DNA from: SAR202 cluster bacterium AC-647-P02_OGT_505m
Lineage (GTDB): Bacteria; Chloroflexota; Dehalococcoidia; Lucifugimonadales; UBA826
Assembly: GCA_009391195.1 (NCBI GenBank)
Contig: VEXB01000009.1
Coordinates: 1 to 58,922, forward strand
Direction of reading: 5' to 3'
Length of the DNA stretch: 58,922 nt
Part shown: one piece after another, positions 16,786 to 27,821 of the stretch
Layout: every line of letters begins with the position of its first letter
Position numbering within the stretch: position 1 is the stretch's first letter
Program-made: the position numbers and the translations under genes
The notes under the pieces: generated by a model
Told to the model about the DNA's origin: nothing
Seen by the model: only the letters and a program-made list of their open reading frames with translations
Databases searched by the model: none

Positions 16786-19588
16786 CTATATCGTCAGACT
16801 CTCTTGTTACCAGCATCAGTAAACTGGGCAGAACGACTAAGGATGCCAAAAGAGCAAGCGTTATCATTACGGCTGTCAATTGACCATACGAAGCAAACAT
16901 AGGCATAGGAGCGAATCCCATAATCGTAAACCCCACCACGCTGGATGCAGCAGAGGCTACCAGCGCAACTCCTGTACCTCTCGCAGCCCTCGCAAGCGCT
17001 TGAATCCGAGACGCATTTCGTCCCAGTTCTTCCCTGAACCGTTCTGTCATGTGAATAGAATAATCTATCCCTACGCCTATGGAGATAGCCCCGATCATCG
17101 CTGTTACAAAATTTAGGGCAAATCCAGCTACTGACATAATCCCATAGAGCCAAGCAACCACCAAACCTATGGGGATCACTGTCACAACTGAATATTTCAC
17201 CGACCTCATCGTAACTAAAAGTAAGATTGTGGCAGCCGCAATAGCTACCGGAAGAGAGGTGTACAAAGTACGCGTTGAAGCTGATAATTGTTCTTCCCTC
17301 GTGAAGGGAGACCCTGTCAAACCAGCGCGATCTATAGATGGATGAGATTCAAGTTGTGACAGAAGAGAGCTTAACTCATCAGCTGTTTGTGAAACGACGG
17401 TTTGATCTCGAGTTCCAGGGATCATGAATGATACTGTTGTCAGGTCTTTCTTCTTTCCAGAAGTATCCTTCGCTTCTGATAAGTAGATTGCTCCCCTCAC
17501 TTGGTCTGGCCTAAGAACAAGTACATTCTCCTCGCCAACTACTCCGTTTTTCAATGAGTATCTAAAAGCAGCTTCCATCTGAGCTCTAGTGTCTGGAATC
17601 CCATTAAAATCCATATCTGTAATACTGACCCCAGCAGCGGACTCAATGGCACTTCTGGCAGAGTGGTTGTTTACGATAAACCTAGATGTATTGAGTACAT
17701 CTAGACCAATTATCACTTCCCCACTCGCTGTCTCAGCCACCTGATCAACCATCTTGAGTGACTCAACAAATTCAGATATAGCAATAACGGCCATAGGATC
17801 CATTAAATCCCCACGGATGTAGACTACACCTGGCTCTCCTCCACTTTCACCAAGATGTTCATCTATCTTGTCCAGTCCAATAACAAATTCTGACTTCGAG
17901 TCAAAAAAATCCTTCACATCAAAGGTAGGTTCCAGTCTAATTGCAAAAACTCCCGCAAGAACCGTTAATGCTGTGGCAGACAACAAAACAACCAAAATAT
18001 GAGAACCTGCCAAAGTTACAACCCTTTCAACTACCCGCATAACAGTAGAATTCGGGGTATTCCCACTAATCCGATCTTTGAATTGAGATTCGGGAAATCC
18101 CGTGGGATTTCTACCTGTTCTACTAAGCCAAATAGCAGGAATAACCAAGAAAAAAATGGCGGCCATCGCCAACATCAATACTCCGTAAGTTTTATCTACC
18201 GCTAACATAACGATCACGGTCCCACCCGAAGCGGCAGCGACTGCAATAGAACCCACAATTCTCAAGGACCGGGATTTCCACCCAGTATAAAATCTATTAG
18301 ATTTTTCTATGAGCTCATCAATTTTCATAGTCGTGACTGGCGCAACAACTCCCAAGATAATAAACGAGGACAAAACGGCTATCGCGGCAGCACTTCCGAA
18401 ATGAATTACGGCTTCGATACTAGACGTTAGGTTAGATAAAAAAGCTATGCTGTCACTTGCCATAGCAAGCAATAATGCAGCCAATACGCCAGCAAGACCG
18501 ATTTTTAGGGCCCGTCTCGGCGCATAACCTTCGTTGATCTCCTCGCGATATCGGCGAACAGCGTGGACAACGAAGTCAACACCCAAAGAAATCATCCCGA
18601 CGGGAACTACCAAATCTATTACCAAGCCTGTCTTAAGACCCACAATAGCTGATATACCCTTCAGCCATACCATGAGTAATCCCAAACCTATTCCAGTAAT
18701 CGCAGTAATCCAATACGATTTCAGGCTCAACCCAACAACCAACACTGCCCCGATAATGGTGAATGTAATAAAAAGTCCCGCGGTTTGACCTTCTTCAGCA
18801 GACTCAAGATTGGGATCGATTGCCACTCCCCACATCTCATACGTTTCAGATTCGCCTTTCATCACTGAAGCGACCCTACGATTTAGATGCTCTTTGTTAA
18901 CTACATCTGGCCCACCCCCTAATCCGATCTCTAAACCTGCTCCGCCAAGCTTCTCATTATCGGCCATAAGGTTAAAAATAGTAGCCGGAGAAGACCACCA
19001 TTCCACATCGACGCCATCTACTTTTCTATTTTCGAAAGTAGCCTGTGTGGATAACATATCGATAAATGAACGGGTATCTGGATTGGTGACTATTCTCCCC
19101 ACTGCCATTTTTACGTCATGATCAGTAGCATCATTCAAATTTATTCCAGCCATAGCCAGAGAGGCTTCAATCGGTTCCAAGATAGAACGTATACCCGTAA
19201 TATTTAACCCGTAGTCATTATCAAAATAGGTAAATAGATACTGCTGACTTGGGAGGGTTCCTGCGGCAAGATCTCCCTTCTCATCCAGATTGATGACTCG
19301 ATCTCGGTTACCGGCAAATTCCCTTAATACATCAGCAGTTATTACGTCTCCATTTCTGGACTCCAACACGTAGGTAGCAAAATGGAGAGGAGTTGGAAAT
19401 TTGTCATCTATATCAGCCTGCATGTCATAAACTTCCCCGGGAGGATTGGGGGAGGCTTGCTGGGTAGGTTCCATTCGTATCATTGGGTATAACAAAAGAA
19501 TGCTGATCGCTATGGTCGTGACGATAACCGCAATCGAGTGATCCGCGACATAGGTTGCAAACTTATTTTTCCAATTGTGATAATTCAT
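16778..19588 (-). CDS. MMPL/RND-superfamily transporter
   Basis: This is a large inner-membrane protein, about 936 residues, with the duplicated RND layout: one N-terminal membrane helix, a big extracytoplasmic loop, five or six helices, then the same again. Each half carries the conserved acidic transmembrane signature, LGVDFVVHAVRRYREE and GVGIDYSIHMTERFREEL, typical of MMPL/hopanoid-type lipid exporters that use the proton gradient. The cargo is unknown, probably a lipid or hydrophobic compound. ATG 19588 is preceded by GGGGA; ATGs at 19606 and 19615 would add up to nine residues. It is divergent from fmt and convergent with mutS2. Confidence 0.88.
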   Translation of the reverse strand: MNYHNWKNKFATYVADHSIAVIVTTIAISILLLYPMIRMEPTQQASPNPPGEVYDMQADIDDKFPTPLHFATYVLESRNGDVITADVLREFAGNRDRVINLDEKGDLAAGTLPSQQYLFTYFDNDYGLNITGIRSILEPIEASLAMAGINLNDATDHDVKMAVGRIVTNPDTRSFIDMLSTQATFENRKVDGVDVEWWSSPATIFNLMADNEKLGGAGLEIGLGGGPDVVNKEHLNRRVASVMKGESETYEMWGVAIDPNLESAEEGQTAGLFITFTIIGAVLVVGLSLKSYWITAITGIGLGLLMVWLKGISAIVGLKTGLVIDLVVPVGMISLGVDFVVHAVRRYREEINEGYAPRRALKIGLAGVLAALLLAMASDSIAFLSNLTSSIEAVIHFGSAAAIAVLSSFIILGVVAPVTTMKIDELIEKSNRFYTGWKSRSLRIVGSIAVAAASGGTVIVMLAVDKTYGVLMLAMAAIFFLVIPAIWLSRTGRNPTGFPESQFKDRISGNTPNSTVMRVVERVVTLAGSHILVVLLSATALTVLAGVFAIRLEPTFDVKDFFDSKSEFVIGLDKIDEHLGESGGEPGVVYIRGDLMDPMAVIAISEFVESLKMVDQVAETASGEVIIGLDVLNTSRFIVNNHSARSAIESAAGVSITDMDFNGIPDTRAQMEAAFRYSLKNGVVGEENVLVLRPDQVRGAIYLSEAKDTSGKKKDLTTVSFMIPGTRDQTVVSQTADELSSLLSQLESHPSIDRAGLTGSPFTREEQLSASTRTLYTSLPVAIAAATILLLVTMRSVKYSVVTVIPIGLVVAWLYGIMSVAGFALNFVTAMIGAISIGVGIDYSIHMTERFREELGRNASRIQALARAARGTGVALVASAASSVVGFTIMGFAPMPMFASYGQLTAVMITLALLASLVVLPSLLMLVTRESDDIVN

Positions 19589-19706
19589 GAGTTTCAGAAT
19601 CCCCATGTGAAGCATTGGTGGAGTAATATCTAACTACTAACAATTGTCCTATAGTGAATGCCTTCTGGTAAATGCCAAATTTGTTCATACTGAGGAGTTA
19701 CAAAAC

Positions 19707-20639
19707 TTGCGACTCATATTCATGGGGACCCCTCAATACGCTATTCCTGTTTTAGATAAGCTGGTCGATTGCGGGCACGATATAGCCGCTGTGTATACCC
19801 AGCCTGACAGGCCAGCAGGTAGAGGAAGAAAACTCACTTCCACCCCCATAAAAATTCATTCGACCGACATGGGCCTCCAGACGTTAGAAGTACAAAAGAT
19901 TTCTGATGAGGACTCTTCTATGGAGTGCCTACTATCTTTCGAGGCAGAGGCTGCGATAGTTGCAGCATATGGAATTATTCTTCCGAATTCTGTGATCGAT
20001 AAATTCTCACTAGGAATTATTAACTTGCATCCTTCATTACTACCGAAGTTCAGAGGAGCCTCACCAGTAGCAACGGCAATCCTTCAGGGTTGTAAAGAAA
20101 CGGGTGTGACGATCATGAAAATAGATGAAGGGATGGATACAGGTCCTATCTTGAAACAGAAATCCGTAAGAATTAAGAGCGATGAGAAATGTGATGCTTT
20201 AACTGAAAGGTTGTTCACCACAGGCTCCAACCTTTTGGTTGAAACCCTTGATGAAATGCAAACTGACGGAATAGATCCAATTCCTCAAGATGACTCAAAA
20301 GCAACACTGACTGAAAGACTCAAAAGACAAGACGGAGAAATTGACTGGAATCAATCATCGGAGCAGATATATAGGGCTATAAGAGCCTTCCATCCATGGC
20401 CGGGTACGTTCACAACATTTAATGGGAAACGCTTGAAAATTCTCGATGCAATTGTAGATGATGGAGACCAGAAAAATTTAGGTCCCGGGAAAGTTCAAAC
20501 TGACAAAAGTTTCAGGGTAGGGACAGGGCAAGGATCAATTTCTTTGTCAACAATCCAAATAGAAGGGAAACTACCTACAAATGCTTCTGACTTCGCCGCG
20601 AATACTCTGAATTTAGACGGTTCAATTTTAGGAAATTAA
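19707..20639 (+). CDS. fmt: methionyl-tRNA formyltransferase
   Basis: Fmt formylates the initiator Met-tRNA using 10-formyl-THF. The 310-residue product contains LRLIFMGTPQYAIPVL, AAYGIILP, the formyl-THF-hydrolase motif HPSLLPKFRGASP (canonical SLLPxxRGAxP region) and a C-terminal OB-like part with IYRAIRAFHPWPGTFT. The open frame extends to 19644, but TTG 19707 has GAGGAG 9 nt upstream and yields the standard N-terminus and length. No def (deformylase) gene is adjacent. It is divergent from the MMPL gene and convergent with the FtsX-like permease, 5 bp apart. Confidence 0.95.
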   Translation: MRLIFMGTPQYAIPVLDKLVDCGHDIAAVYTQPDRPAGRGRKLTSTPIKIHSTDMGLQTLEVQKISDEDSSMECLLSFEAEAAIVAAYGIILPNSVIDKFSLGIINLHPSLLPKFRGASPVATAILQGCKETGVTIMKIDEGMDTGPILKQKSVRIKSDEKCDALTERLFTTGSNLLVETLDEMQTDGIDPIPQDDSKATLTERLKRQDGEIDWNQSSEQIYRAIRAFHPWPGTFTTFNGKRLKILDAIVDDGDQKNLGPGKVQTDKSFRVGTGQGSISLSTIQIEGKLPTNASDFAANTLNLDGSILGN

Positions 20640-20644
20640 CTGAA

Positions 20645-23600
20645 CTATTTTTCTCCTAGCCTCAGCAGCTTGTTTAGCGACACATTTCTAGCAGACAAAG
20701 TGACTATAAGTGTGACAAAACTAAAAACTATTCCCATAGAAACATAAATACCAAACAAGCTACTCCAATCAATGTTGATAATCAGTGGTGGCAGCAGTTC
20801 AGTTCCCACTTCATCACTTCCTAAAAATGGCATCATCACTATACCCAACCTTTCTCCCATCCAAGTTCCTATCAACATTCCAACCCCAATTATTGACATG
20901 TGTTCTACCCAAGTCACCAGCATCAGTTGGTTTCTTGACAACCCAATTATTCTGAGCAAAGCAAACTGATTCTCTCGCTCCCTGTAGGACAAGTAAGAAT
21001 GTGAAATGAACCCGATGGTAGTGAGGAGAAAAACTGATCCAAATGCGATCATCAAAAGAGCACGCCAACCGGCCCTTACCAATGGATCTTCCGAGGCTTC
21101 GGTTAAAACCTCACGCGCATCTAAGATAGGTCCGTGGGGAAATGGAGCATTTAAATCAATAGATTCAACAATATCCATCCATCCGTTATCATCGACGGAA
21201 TCCTCAAGTGAAATCCATATTTCATTGATGTTCGGGCCGCCTAATAAGGCTCCTAAGTTGGAGGCAGTGATTAGTGGCTCTAGGCTAAGTACCAGAAACC
21301 CTTCTTCGATCGTATTGAGGGTAGGAAAATAATCAAATTTATCGGCTAACAATACTGTTAGGCGTTGACCACCTACAGAAATAACCACTTCATCATTCAA
21401 GGAATGGCCAAATTGATCAAGAAAAGACTGTGAAGCCAGGGCAGGAAGAGGCTTAGATAACGCTCCTGAATAAATCCCTCTACCAACCATTGCGTTTCCC
21501 GATCCCCAAGCGAACAGAAGTGAACCATCCCCATTACTACTAACCATAGACGATTCCATACGATCTTTATCCGCATCAGGAACGTTTCTTAACAAATGCC
21601 AGTTTTCTATATCTCCGAAAGTTTCAAGGGTCTGCATTTCCCCGTATTGTGATGATCTGAATTGAATACTATCTATAAGAATGGTCCCGGCTGAGAGAGA
21701 CTCTGTGGAACTAGTTTCCAACACACTTATGGACATAAGAGATAAGGGTTTAGCTGGATAGAGTTGTCTCCAAGGCCTGCGACCACCAAATAGCTGCACC
21801 TCTTTTAAATTCCAATCACCAGAATCCAAAGTTCCAAGCTCGTATGTAAAAAACCGACCATTATCGTCACGTAAACGAGCTGCAAGAGCTACTGTCTCCG
21901 AAGATATATTGGACTTAACCAGTAATCCTAAAGATCGCGCATTCTCAGGAATTACTAATCCTTCCAGTTGGGTATCATGCTGTATTTTTGACATTAGTAC
22001 AGGTAGATCAGTTGTTGAATAATCTGACCGATATACGGCGATATCCGCAAACGACTGAGGTTCTATCCCCAGAACAGAAAATGAATCTCCCAAAACCCCA
22101 CCTGTTAAATCTAACCCAGGAGACCTCAAGGCAGGACTGACCACCTCGACACCCTCAGAAATCTGATAGGCTGCTGTGACGGATCTACTTAAGCCTACAG
22201 AGTTGATGCGAACGGAGGGAATTCTAATATCAGTTCCTACTTTATACAGCTCTCTATCTTGAAAACTCCTGTCTAAAGTCCCCCCAAAGCTAGCAGCGAA
22301 TATGCCTAAACCGGTCATCAGCATAAGTAAAAGAACCAATCGGGCATAATTAACTGAATTGCGAGACATATTCCATAAAGCCAGTACGATTCCTACTGAT
22401 AACCTTGAAGCAAAAAGTCTGCTTATGAGACCCATGCATAGCGGAAATAGTCGAAGTACTACCATTGCGGCCCCTATTAGTATCAGTGCAGGTACCGCGA
22501 GCATGATCTGATTAACTACAACATCCCCTAAAAGCCCTCGAGCAGCCAGCGAACCCTGTTCAGAAAGCTGCCTAAGAAGCAATAGCCCAACCAATAAGAG
22601 ACCAACATCGAGATAGTACTTTTGTACAACCGACCTATTTGGAGGTCTGTTTGAATGTAATCTCTCTTCCGAAACGGATAACTTAGATGCCTGAATTGCC
22701 GGAATCAAGAGAGCAAAAAAACTTAATCCCCCACCCAAACCGCTCATAAAATATGCAACAGGAGTAATTCTGATCGGCAGAAACCCTCCTTCAGTAAGAT
22801 TGGAGAATGGAGATGTGTATCCAAGAATACTTACAACACCAGCGGCAACTAATGGAGCCAACAAAGACGTAAGTACTGCTATTGTTATTCCCTCCAACAC
22901 GAACACTGATAGTATTTGCGACCGGCTTGCACCTCTACTGCTAAGCTGAGCTATCTCCAATTTATGCTGCTCCATCACAAGTGAAGACAATGTCACGACA
23001 TAGTAGAGAATTACTAAGGCAATCATTATGAGTACTACAAACATTTGGAGCTTAGAAAACAGAAGACGAATATCATATTCGCTAAGGGTTTTATCTAATT
23101 CTGTTTTTAAAGAAAACCTACTCAACTCTGACTCAAGAATACTCCGCGCAGACCATATATTATCTTTTGCATCTGAAGCATTAGAAGAATTCAATTTCTC
23201 TGCTTCTATATCAATCGTCCAGGCATAAGTAGTAACCATATCGGTGAAGGATGGCCCCAGTTTTTCCATATAATCAGATTCCGACACATAGAGTGGTAAA
23301 GTGTCAAAATCAGATCCTGAAACGGTGCCAGCTTTATAGGATGCCATAAAGACATCATCAACTACGTTCCAATAAGGATCCTGAGGACTAGAGCGATCAA
23401 ATATTCCTACGATTAACAGGCGTATGAAAGGCACTGAGTCTTTCCAATAGGGAATTACAGAGACAACAGATCCAGCGGATACATCAAGATTTTCAGCTGC
23501 GTCAGACGGCACTATTGCTCGGTAAATAGGAACACCATCAGAGTCAGCCTCTTCAATCAAATCAGACATTCCTGAACCGTCATTAATAACAACATTCTCC

Positions 23601-24022
23601 AATAAATTTGGCATGTACGCTACGAAGGCCCGTTGAGTGTCCATTCCAGCCCCTTCCTCATAACCAGGCTTGGACAAGAAAAAGGTTGACGACTTGGCAG
23701 CCTTGGCTACTGAGACCCCGTAAGGTGAGATAAATTCTTCAATAACCGGTTCAACCCGATCGGCTATCTTTCGATATTCCTGAACATTGGTAGGGCCTCT
23801 ATTCGCTTGCAGTAGAACATCTATATCTTCTTCAGACACACGTTTAAGAGATTGGTCCAATGCAATCTCCCGCAGTGAGTCAAAGAAAATGACAGTCCCT
23901 GACATAACTACTGAAGCAAGTAAAACACCCAAAACGACAGGGGAGAGTAAGTTCCAGTTTGCTGCGCTGCGACGCACAATCATCGGCCAAACGGAAGCAA
24001 GCTGATAAATTAATTTAGTCAT
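20645..24022 (-). CDS. giant FtsX/MacB-like ABC permease, downstream copy
   Basis: This 1125-residue membrane protein has two FtsX-type permease units. It opens with an N-terminal helix (SPVVLGVLLASVVMSGTVIF) and a large extracytoplasmic domain of about 290 residues, then helices with EIAQLSSRGASRSQILSVF. Further helices and a second extracytoplasmic domain follow, and the last helix set contains FALLRIIGLSRNQLMLV. Such permeases normally work with a LolD/MacB-type ATPase on lipids, lipoproteins or peptides; none is encoded nearby. The second outer domain has a beta-sandwich-like stretch ending in an IDSIQF strand. ATG 24022 lies 7 bp after the stop of the homologous upstream gene, so translation is probably coupled. 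Confidence 0.85.
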   Translation of the reverse strand: MTKLIYQLASVWPMIVRRSAANWNLLSPVVLGVLLASVVMSGTVIFFDSLREIALDQSLKRVSEEDIDVLLQANRGPTNVQEYRKIADRVEPVIEEFISPYGVSVAKAAKSSTFFLSKPGYEEGAGMDTQRAFVAYMPNLLENVVINDGSGMSDLIEEADSDGVPIYRAIVPSDAAENLDVSAGSVVSVIPYWKDSVPFIRLLIVGIFDRSSPQDPYWNVVDDVFMASYKAGTVSGSDFDTLPLYVSESDYMEKLGPSFTDMVTTYAWTIDIEAEKLNSSNASDAKDNIWSARSILESELSRFSLKTELDKTLSEYDIRLLFSKLQMFVVLIMIALVILYYVVTLSSLVMEQHKLEIAQLSSRGASRSQILSVFVLEGITIAVLTSLLAPLVAAGVVSILGYTSPFSNLTEGGFLPIRITPVAYFMSGLGGGLSFFALLIPAIQASKLSVSEERLHSNRPPNRSVVQKYYLDVGLLLVGLLLLRQLSEQGSLAARGLLGDVVVNQIMLAVPALILIGAAMVVLRLFPLCMGLISRLFASRLSVGIVLALWNMSRNSVNYARLVLLLMLMTGLGIFAASFGGTLDRSFQDRELYKVGTDIRIPSVRINSVGLSRSVTAAYQISEGVEVVSPALRSPGLDLTGGVLGDSFSVLGIEPQSFADIAVYRSDYSTTDLPVLMSKIQHDTQLEGLVIPENARSLGLLVKSNISSETVALAARLRDDNGRFFTYELGTLDSGDWNLKEVQLFGGRRPWRQLYPAKPLSLMSISVLETSSTESLSAGTILIDSIQFRSSQYGEMQTLETFGDIENWHLLRNVPDADKDRMESSMVSSNGDGSLLFAWGSGNAMVGRGIYSGALSKPLPALASQSFLDQFGHSLNDEVVISVGGQRLTVLLADKFDYFPTLNTIEEGFLVLSLEPLITASNLGALLGGPNINEIWISLEDSVDDNGWMDIVESIDLNAPFPHGPILDAREVLTEASEDPLVRAGWRALLMIAFGSVFLLTTIGFISHSYLSYRERENQFALLRIIGLSRNQLMLVTWVEHMSIIGVGMLIGTWMGERLGIVMMPFLGSDEVGTELLPPLIINIDWSSLFGIYVSMGIVFSFVTLIVTLSARNVSLNKLLRLGEK

Positions 24023-24029
24023 AATGGTT

Positions 24030-27000
24030 TCAATTCTCAGTTCTGGCAACTTCGGCTAAATTAACTTTGGTCAAATGTCTTGACAGAAATAACACACAAG
24101 ACGAAAAAACTAATACAAACAATGCCAAATAGGTCGTTAAGAGCATCCAATCCGGTGCGAAAATTGGAGGCGGAAGAAGGACTTTTCCTTCCTCGGAAAC
24201 AGCTACAGCACCCAACATAAGTTTGGTCATCTGTATCCCAGTCCAGCTACCAATACCCAGTCCTATCACCAGTATGATCGAATGTCCTAGAGTTACGAGC
24301 CAAATGATTTGATTACGGGATAATCCTATTGTTCTAAGAGAGGCTATCTCATAGCGAAGCCCTTCAGCAGCGAACCCTACATATACAAGATATCCTGCCG
24401 AAGCTATGAAAAAAGCAATCACAACAGCAACCAAGGTCATAGCCTTCCATCCAGCTACAATTAATGGATTATTTCGGACGTTGTCTAGAACCATACTAGT
24501 CTCCATTAATTCTCGTCCGAATCCTGTAATGGAAATTAACTTTTTGACTACGGTCCTTCTTTCTGAAAGATCTGAATCTTGGGACTCATCAATAGAACCA
24601 GGTGATGAAGCAAGTCCCAGATAAGTTTCGTTAGGTATTTCATTTATCTGAGTGTCTATAACGCTTAGATGGTAGAGGAGGTAGGTCAAGTCCATCACCA
24701 AAAACCCATCACCCCGAGGATCGAGAGTAGAAAAATAAGAAACCTCACCTACGATCTCAACGGGAACTAGAATGCCTGAAATACGAACTAACGTCTTTTC
24801 ACCTATGTCCAGACCTGTTTTCTGATTAAAAGAATCGCTAGCAATCACAGGGATCGTATTTCCATATTGAGACCAGAATATGCCACGTACCCCAGCATTT
24901 CGTTCTTTTCCAAACTGAAACACTGCTCCTAATTTACCTGACTCTGCGGCCTCTAGAGAAAAATCTAATTCGTCTAAACTGACAGACGAAGTAGGTATTA
25001 CTGACCACGAAGGATCACCCTCAAAGCTTTCAATTACGATCTTCGTTCCCTCATGAACGATATAAATATCGTCGATGAATATGGCGCCAGGAGTACCTGT
25101 ATCTCCAAGTCCTGGTTCGCTTACCTGAACTGAAACAATCTTTACCGGATACTGAAATTGGTATTTGTCTAACGCTACAGTTCTATCTGACCATTGAGGC
25201 AATCCAGTGCGATCAAATGTAATCGTTGTACCCCAACCGGAGTCGTCGATTACCTGCAACCAAAGGGACATAAGAGGATAGTGAGCCATTGGCTTAAATT
25301 TGATACCAATATCTGTAGAACCTTTCGGGATAACTAGTGCCGTAACATCTTGGCTAGGAACCAATCGCCGAATATTTTCTGACATGGGAATACTGGAAAA
25401 ATCTCTTCTACTCCATGGCACAAATTCACCGGATTCAATGGCCAGAAGATCAAACGACAAAGAGGAATCACCACTACCAACTGTGCCAACACGTCTTACA
25501 GCAGCTGAAACACTCTCTACACCATTTATCTTTGAATACCGATTATTAATCTGGCTAACAGAGTCGATACCAAAAAAGGAGTTCCCAACAGTTGAAACCA
25601 CTCTAGCATCGGCTCCAATCGAATATCTAACTCTATCTTCATAGCTACGTCCCAACGTCTCACCTAAAGTGGTTGAAAATACTGCTATTCCAGTAGCTAT
25701 AACAAGCAATAAAATCAAGCCACTATACTGGAGAGGATTACGCGACATCTGCCAAAGAGTGAGGGTCAGCCAAACTGGGCTATAAATGGATATATATCTT
25801 AGTAATTGGAAAAGTCCTAATAAAAAAGGAGTCGACACCAACACCCAAAATGCAAGAGCAATTCCTGATGAAAGAAAAGAATTTGATAAGAACCACAATG
25901 CTATAACCGCGACGATCATTACAGATATTGAGAATGTGATGTACCTGGCACTGGAAGATTTGTTATAAACGAATAGGCCAATGAAAAAACAGCCCAATAC
26001 TGATCCGATAACCGGCCATTCATTACTTGAGTAGAGATCATTATCTATAAGTAAAAACCAGACGAATCCTACCAAAGATAACCAGGCAACCAATTTCACA
26101 AGCTCATCTGATTCTCCCGAACAAAACTTTACAATTGGTGGGAAAGCCCGCATAAAAAACAACGCAATGGCAACGAGACATAGCATTGGTGATATTAGAA
26201 GAACTTCATTAATCCCATCCTGATTCAAAATCCCGCCAGTTGAAATTTGCCCCCTTACTTTCAATTCCCAAAAAATTGCCCCGACGGCAATCAGAAAGAC
26301 AAGGTCTAGGTAGTACCTCTGTATAAAAGGAACCGAAGGTGGACGAGAAATCGCGACTTTCATATTAATCTGATTTGTTCTTAAACTTAAGAATCCTTGA
26401 ACAACAAATATCAAAAGACAAACAATTCCAGACGTGATTGACGCGAGAAACGGAATTATCGATAACTGAACCGCTAGCAAAGATCCATCTGTTATATTCC
26501 CGAAGTAGGGCAAGAGTCCCATTAGGCTTACAAGACCGATTGCTAGAAATGGCGCTATCAACACGGCCGCTCCCACAATCAAAAATCCTTCAAACATAAA
26601 TTGTCCTAAAAGTCCTGAAGTGGATAATCCTCGACTTTTTAGCAATGCTATTTCTGATTGCATATTGGATGACAAATATGTAATCAAAGTAAATGAAAAA
26701 TACAATAAACCTAATACAACTACAGCCATAAGAAGCAACAGTGGAACACTGTTAACAAAGCTCACTCTTTGAAAGTCTTTGAGTATTAGCTGAAGGCCTG
26801 ACCTTAATTCAGCACCTGGTAGCGCGATAGAGATATTTCTAGAAATTGTGTCCAATCCAAATTTAAGATCCCCTTTTGACCATTGCCGTATTAAGTTTTC
26901 GTCAATGTGGTTGTACCAGGTGATATCTACAACAGAACCGGAATGAGCTTTCCCAATACCCTTTATGAAGGATTCCTCAGCGACAAACATAGCTAAAAAA

Positions 27001-27818
27001 GGCGTTGGGTCTTTTATGTTTTCATCGTAATTTGGGTATGGGTTAAGAAATTGGTTACTATCACCCTGCCAAAACGGATCATCTCTCGCCTTCGGTTCAA
27101 AGAAACCAACAACCTTAGCGACACTCATTAAATTTTTACAAAATTTTCTTTCCATTCCAGGCTGGTAATCAATGCAAAGTTTAGTCACGTAATCCAGCGA
27201 TGGCATCGCAACTATGGTGTTTCCCAGAGTGATATTGAATCTTTCAGCCAATTCCCTGGAGACAGATACCTCAATCATGAGAGCGTCTCTGAACTTGGAT
27301 ATTTCTTTCCCAGGGGCGACACCTGACACATAAGTTACATGAGAATGAAAATCAGATAAGTTTTGAAAGTACCCCTCCACATGGGTTTTGGGTGAATTTG
27401 TTTTATAGTGTGGGACACCTTCATTTATATTCGTCTCGTCTGTTGAACTCTCTAGAGAAAAGATAAAAAAGGAAGATTTTATATGTCTTATTTTCCCCGT
27501 AATTAAGGTTCCAAATATTGGATCGAGAGTAGATGACAACGCCTCGTCTAGCCGAGAGATTCTCTGTTCATTTAACGGGATAAACCGAGTACTAATGTTC
27601 AAATTTAGATAATGAGAAGATTCTTGTGTTACAGCCGCGTCGATGGCAGTACGAACACTTTGGTTTTCAAGGGAACTGATATAAATCGGAGCACCAGATA
27701 TCATGGTGACAGAAGCAAGTATTCCAACAAACACCAACAGAACGAGCCTCATATGATTGCGGACTCTCTTAATTGCTAACCGAAGACCGGATAGAAATTT
27801 CTGGTGTATTCTCATCAT
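24030..27818 (-). CDS. giant FtsX/MacB-like ABC permease, upstream copy
   Basis: A 1262-residue paralog of the gene that follows it. It shares the N-terminal helix (LVLLVFVGILASVTMISGAPI), a long outer domain, FtsX helices with SEIALLKSRGLSTSGLLGQF, and several extra central helices absent from its partner. A second outer domain contains a sugar-binding-like beta-sandwich (GAIFIDDIYIVHEGTKIVIE, then ESFEGDPSW). The C-terminal helices carry EIASLRTIGLSRNQIIWLV. The two gene products probably form a heterodimer. The ATPase partner must be encoded elsewhere. ATG 27818 is used; a TTG one codon earlier and an ATG one codon later are equally possible, and no Shine-Dalgarno is evident. Confidence 0.85.
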   Translation of the reverse strand: MMRIHQKFLSGLRLAIKRVRNHMRLVLLVFVGILASVTMISGAPIYISSLENQSVRTAIDAAVTQESSHYLNLNISTRFIPLNEQRISRLDEALSSTLDPIFGTLITGKIRHIKSSFFIFSLESSTDETNINEGVPHYKTNSPKTHVEGYFQNLSDFHSHVTYVSGVAPGKEISKFRDALMIEVSVSRELAERFNITLGNTIVAMPSLDYVTKLCIDYQPGMERKFCKNLMSVAKVVGFFEPKARDDPFWQGDSNQFLNPYPNYDENIKDPTPFLAMFVAEESFIKGIGKAHSGSVVDITWYNHIDENLIRQWSKGDLKFGLDTISRNISIALPGAELRSGLQLILKDFQRVSFVNSVPLLLLMAVVVLGLLYFSFTLITYLSSNMQSEIALLKSRGLSTSGLLGQFMFEGFLIVGAAVLIAPFLAIGLVSLMGLLPYFGNITDGSLLAVQLSIIPFLASITSGIVCLLIFVVQGFLSLRTNQINMKVAISRPPSVPFIQRYYLDLVFLIAVGAIFWELKVRGQISTGGILNQDGINEVLLISPMLCLVAIALFFMRAFPPIVKFCSGESDELVKLVAWLSLVGFVWFLLIDNDLYSSNEWPVIGSVLGCFFIGLFVYNKSSSARYITFSISVMIVAVIALWFLSNSFLSSGIALAFWVLVSTPFLLGLFQLLRYISIYSPVWLTLTLWQMSRNPLQYSGLILLLVIATGIAVFSTTLGETLGRSYEDRVRYSIGADARVVSTVGNSFFGIDSVSQINNRYSKINGVESVSAAVRRVGTVGSGDSSLSFDLLAIESGEFVPWSRRDFSSIPMSENIRRLVPSQDVTALVIPKGSTDIGIKFKPMAHYPLMSLWLQVIDDSGWGTTITFDRTGLPQWSDRTVALDKYQFQYPVKIVSVQVSEPGLGDTGTPGAIFIDDIYIVHEGTKIVIESFEGDPSWSVIPTSSVSLDELDFSLEAAESGKLGAVFQFGKERNAGVRGIFWSQYGNTIPVIASDSFNQKTGLDIGEKTLVRISGILVPVEIVGEVSYFSTLDPRGDGFLVMDLTYLLYHLSVIDTQINEIPNETYLGLASSPGSIDESQDSDLSERRTVVKKLISITGFGRELMETSMVLDNVRNNPLIVAGWKAMTLVAVVIAFFIASAGYLVYVGFAAEGLRYEIASLRTIGLSRNQIIWLVTLGHSIILVIGLGIGSWTGIQMTKLMLGAVAVSEEGKVLLPPPIFAPDWMLLTTYLALFVLVFSSCVLFLSRHLTKVNLAEVARTEN

Positions 27819-27821
27819 CAA

